Shown piece by piece: positions 6,103 through 7,822 of a DNA stretch of 7,822 bases. The stretch's first letter is position 1. Each line of letters opens with the position of its first letter. The position numbers and the translations under genes are program-made. The stretch comes from an uncultured Eubacterium sp. (GTDB lineage: Bacteria > Bacillota > Clostridia > Lachnospirales > Lachnospiraceae): positions 1 to 7,822 of the forward strand of contig CAJTZN010000012.1 in the NCBI GenBank assembly GCA_910584065.1, written 5' to 3'. A model generated the notes under the pieces. That model saw only the letters and a list, made by a program, of their open reading frames with translations. It did not search any database and had not been told where the DNA came from.

Positions 6103-6881
6103 AGAAACTTTTGCGGAAAAATCAGATCATTATAACGGCACTCGTCGTCATGGTTGCACTTGCCGGATATTTAAGCCTTACCAATGAGGAGGATCTGGCA
6201 ATCGGCGTGCTGAATAACGGTTCAGCGGTGAGCGAGCAGGCAGCAGAGGGGACGGACGATGCAGAAGGGACGGACGGAAAAGCATCGGAAGAAGCTTCTG
6301 TACCCAGGGAAGATGGTTCTGTTCCCTCGGACGGCGGGGCGGCTGAAAAAGACGCCGTTGCATCGGAAAATGTAGCGGCGGACGATGCCGCCGATTCGGA
6401 GGTTCAGGATGACGCCGTGGCAGACATTTCTGATGAAGACATTGCAGCCGCGGAACAAAAAGACTCCTCGGAGGCATCGAAAGAAAATGCCGGGGAAGCG
6501 GTGCTTGTAAATAATACAGTGACTTCGGACTACTTTGAGTCGGCGAAGCTGTCGAGGGAACAGACGCGCGCGAAAAATAAGGAAACACTTCTCGAACTCG
6601 TAAACAGCAAAAGCGCTTCGGACGCCCAAAAGGAACAGGCGATGAACGAGATCGTGTCAATGACGGCGGTAAATGAAAAGGAAACGGCGACCGAAAACCT
6701 TCTGGCGGCGAAAGGCTTTGAGGAAGTGGTTGTCACGATCGTCGATGACAGCGTGGACGTCATTGTCAATGCGGAAAAGCTGAATGAGCAGCAGATCGCG
6801 CAGATTGAAGATGTCGTGAAAAGGAAGACGGAATGCGCTTCTGATAAAATTGTCATTTCACCTGTTGGCAAAAAAGGCTGA
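6099..6881 (+). CDS. spoIIIAH: Stage III sporulation protein AH, SpoIIQ-interacting ring protein
   Basis: 260 aa, against about 218 in B. subtilis. In that species the protein spans the mother-cell membrane and binds forespore SpoIIQ through a YscJ/FliG-like domain. Here a short basic N-terminus is followed by a membrane segment (about 10-27). A long low-complexity linker (about 30-140), dominated by Ala, Asp, Glu and Ser, comes next. The C-terminal ring-building domain spans about 145-256, including KGFEEVVVTIVDDSVDVIV and EQQIAQIEDVVKRKT. The GTG start has AAGGAGG (6085-6091) with a 7-nt spacer and overlaps the spoIIIAG stop as GTGA. The extra length relative to B. subtilis is mostly linker. 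No SpoIIQ gene is in the window. A housekeeping-type promoter overlaps its last codons. Confidence 0.95.
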   Translation: MKKLLRKNQIIITALVVMVALAGYLSLTNEEDLAIGVLNNGSAVSEQAAEGTDDAEGTDGKASEEASVPREDGSVPSDGGAAEKDAVASENVAADDAADSEVQDDAVADISDEDIAAAEQKDSSEASKENAGEAVLVNNTVTSDYFESAKLSREQTRAKNKETLLELVNSKSASDAQKEQAMNEIVSMTAVNEKETATENLLAAKGFEEVVVTIVDDSVDVIVNAEKLNEQQIAQIEDVVKRKTECASDKIVISPVGKKG

Positions 6882-6893
6882 ATGTGGTAAACT
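6865..6893 (+). promoter_or_regulatory. Housekeeping sigma-A-type promoter for the Asp23-family gene
   Basis: TTGGCA (6865-6870), a 17-nt spacer and TAAACT (6888-6893) are preceded by TGG, giving an extended -10. The -35 matches 5 of 6 consensus bases and the -10 matches 4 of 6. It overlaps the end of spoIIIAH (stop 6879-6881), with a predicted transcript start near 6900. This would let the downstream genes be expressed in growing cells independently of sporulation. Confidence 0.6.
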
Positions 6894-6895
6894 AG

Positions 6896-6931
6896 AAACT
6901 GTATATATGCTTTTGGGCGTATGTATAGTTT
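6896..6931 (+). other. AU-rich stem-loop in the Asp23-gene leader, possible weak terminator of spoIIIA
   Basis: The arms 6896-6910 and 6917-6931 pair over 15 positions (12 Watson-Crick, 3 G-T wobble) around a 6-nt loop (TTTTGG). A short T-run (6929-6932) ends the 3' arm. It may attenuate spoIIIA read-through or be part of the downstream 5' leader. The low GC content and short T-tract make strong termination doubtful. Confidence 0.4.
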
Positions 6932-6953
6932 TGTGACAGATGAGGTGACAAGT

Positions 6954-7322
6954 ATGGCAAAGGACGTATTTGGTACAGAAGACAGCATCGGAGAAGTACA
7001 GATTGCCAGTGAGGTTGTGGCAGCGATTGCAGGAATATCCGCATCCGAGGTGGATGGGATCGAGTCTATGGCAGGCGGCAGCATCAATGACCTTGCCGGA
7101 AAATTTGGCGTGAAAAACCATTCCAAAGGGGTAAAGGTAGAGATTACAGATAACCGGGCTTCGGTGGACATTGCTGTGAATATGAAATTTGGATACAGCA
7201 TTCCGAAAGTGTCGGCGAAGGTACAGGAGAAAGTAGCACAGGCGATCAGCAGCATGACGGGACTGGAAGTGACGAAAGTCAATGTCCGGATTGCCGGGAT
7301 CGTTCAGGTGAATGCGGAGTAG
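6954..7322 (+). CDS. Asp23/Gls24 family protein (YqhY-like)
   Basis: 122 aa, the usual size for small Asp23/Gls24-family envelope-stress-associated proteins. The N-terminus GEVQIASEVVAAIAGISASEVDGIESM (shown in part by residues 13-24 and 25-39) is the family signature. It is followed by the conserved beta segments VEITDNRASVDIAVNMKFGY and the C-terminal helix leading to VTKVNVRIAGIVQ. No signal peptide or membrane segment is seen. The frame is open to ATG 6921, but ATG 6954 has GAGGTG at 6942-6947 with a 6-nt spacer and begins at the family's usual point. The place between spoIIIA and nusB matches B. subtilis yqhY, a gene linked there to acetyl-CoA carboxylase control. That link is inferred from synteny only, as accBC is not here. 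Confidence 0.93.
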   Translation: MAKDVFGTEDSIGEVQIASEVVAAIAGISASEVDGIESMAGGSINDLAGKFGVKNHSKGVKVEITDNRASVDIAVNMKFGYSIPKVSAKVQEKVAQAISSMTGLEVTKVNVRIAGIVQVNAE

Positions 7323-7357
7323 ATCGCAGTTTTTATTCAGCCAGAATAGGATGTCAG

Positions 7358-7428
7358 GGTCAAAAGGTCAAAATGCCGCTCATGCCGGCATATTTGACCT
7401 TGGATCCGTGGCGTCAGAACATGCCGGC
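7358..7428 (+). repeat. Structured, repeat-rich leader before nusB
   Basis: GGTCAAAA occurs twice in tandem (7358-7365, 7366-7373). The second copy starts a 13-bp stem with 7386-7399 (one bulge, A7392; loop 7379-7385). ATGCCGGCAT (7382-7391) is a perfect 10-bp palindrome inside it, and CATGCCGGC recurs at 7420-7428, able to pair with 7384-7391 instead. The bases after the stem are TTGGATCC, with no T-run, so it is not an intrinsic terminator. The rest of the 136-nt gap (7323-7458) holds only the nusB RBS. Confidence 0.65.
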
Positions 7429-7458
7429 TGGATGGAACTATCATGGAGAGTATTGAAG

Positions 7459-7822
7459 ATGACGAGAAGAGAAATTAGGGAGCAGTTATTTGTTCTGCTC
7501 TTTCAGAAGGAGTTTTATGGGGAGGAGATATTTGGAGAACAAAGGGAAGTTTATTTTCAGACACATTCGATGGAGGAAAAAGAACGGACATATCTGACCG
7601 AGAAATTGGGAAACATAGGAAAGAGGCAGGAAGAACTGGATGCCATGATCTCCGAACACTCGAAGGGCTGGAAGATTGACCGCATCGGGAAAGAAGAGCT
7701 GGCGATCCTGCGGCTGGGCGTGTACGAAGCTGTTTTTGATGAGGATATCCCGGTCGGCGTAGCTATCAATGAAGCGGTCGAGCTGAGCAAAAAGTACGGC
7801 GCGGAGGGCGGTGCGGCGTTTG
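7459..7822 (+). CDS. nusB: Transcription antitermination factor NusB (3' end outside window)
   Basis: 121 codons are present and the frame runs off the right edge; NusB is usually about 130-150 aa, so most of it is here. It begins TRREIREQLFVLLFQKEF, a typical all-helical NusB N-terminus. It contains the hallmark C-terminal block: W71, R75, LAILRLGVYE (81-90), IPVGVAINEAVELSKKYG (97-114), where the expected next segment would be the FVNGVLD-like helix. NusB binds boxA RNA with S10 and promotes rRNA antitermination. The start is supported by GGAGAG (7445-7450) with an 8-nt spacer. It sits 136 nt after the Asp23-family gene, as in the yqhY-nusB order of B. subtilis, behind a structured leader. 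Confidence 0.95.
   Translation, partial: MTRREIREQLFVLLFQKEFYGEEIFGEQREVYFQTHSMEEKERTYLTEKLGNIGKRQEELDAMISEHSKGWKIDRIGKEELAILRLGVYEAVFDEDIPVGVAINEAVELSKKYGAEGGAAF

Noticed and set aside
6530..7282. Long antisense frame of 250 codons opposite spoIIIAH and the Asp23 gene
   Set aside because: It spans two confidently assigned genes, is rich in Ser/Thr/Phe as expected from a mirror frame, and has no recognisable domain.
7366..7399. Terminator after the Asp23 gene
   Set aside because: The stem is strong but is followed by TTGGATCC rather than a T-run, so intrinsic termination is not supported.

Overview
This window holds the spoIIIA sporulation operon of an endospore-forming Clostridia-type bacterium, read left to right. 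The relatedness to Lachnospiraceae-like Firmicutes is inferred from the sporulation genes, the strong AAGGAGG-type ribosome binding sites, and the style of the LRR and radical SAM genes; no taxonomic marker is present. Eight genes, spoIIIAA to spoIIIAH, lie in canonical order from 1650 to 6881. They are followed by an Asp23/YqhY-family gene (6954-7322) and the start of nusB (7459 to the window edge).

Left flank (1-1649): the window opens inside the 3' end of a lysine-rich, probably surface-located leucine-rich-repeat protein. A hairpin at 551-605 looks like a shared terminator for this gene and for a convergent SPL-like radical SAM gene on the minus strand (607-1497). The radical SAM gene and the spoIIIA operon diverge from a roughly 150-bp region. 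That region holds an extended -10 promoter for the minus strand and a sigma-E-like promoter for the plus strand. The left flank is visibly more AT-rich than the spoIIIA block.

Centre (1650-6881): SpoIIIAA is the ATPase. AB, AC, AD, AE and AF are membrane proteins, and AG and AH are membrane-anchored ring-building proteins. In the known B. subtilis system they form the mother-cell side of the SpoIIIA-SpoIIQ channel between mother cell and forespore. AF/AG and AG/AH overlap, suggesting translational coupling. Several other junctions carry unusually long gaps: 85 nt between AA and AB, 102 nt between AC and AD, and 77 nt between AD and AE. Two of these contain repeats or stem-loops. SpoIIIAF is only about half the B. 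subtilis length, and SpoIIIAH has a long acidic linker.

Right flank (6882-7822): a good housekeeping-type promoter overlaps the end of spoIIIAH and should drive the Asp23-family gene and perhaps nusB. This would separate growth genes from the sporulation operon. The 136-nt Asp23-nusB gap contains tandem repeats and competing inverted repeats, suggesting a structured nusB leader. In B. subtilis accB and accC lie between spoIIIAH and yqhY; here they are absent.

I see no clearly new multi-gene system. The most interesting leads are the structured intergenic RNAs and the reduced SpoIIIAF.
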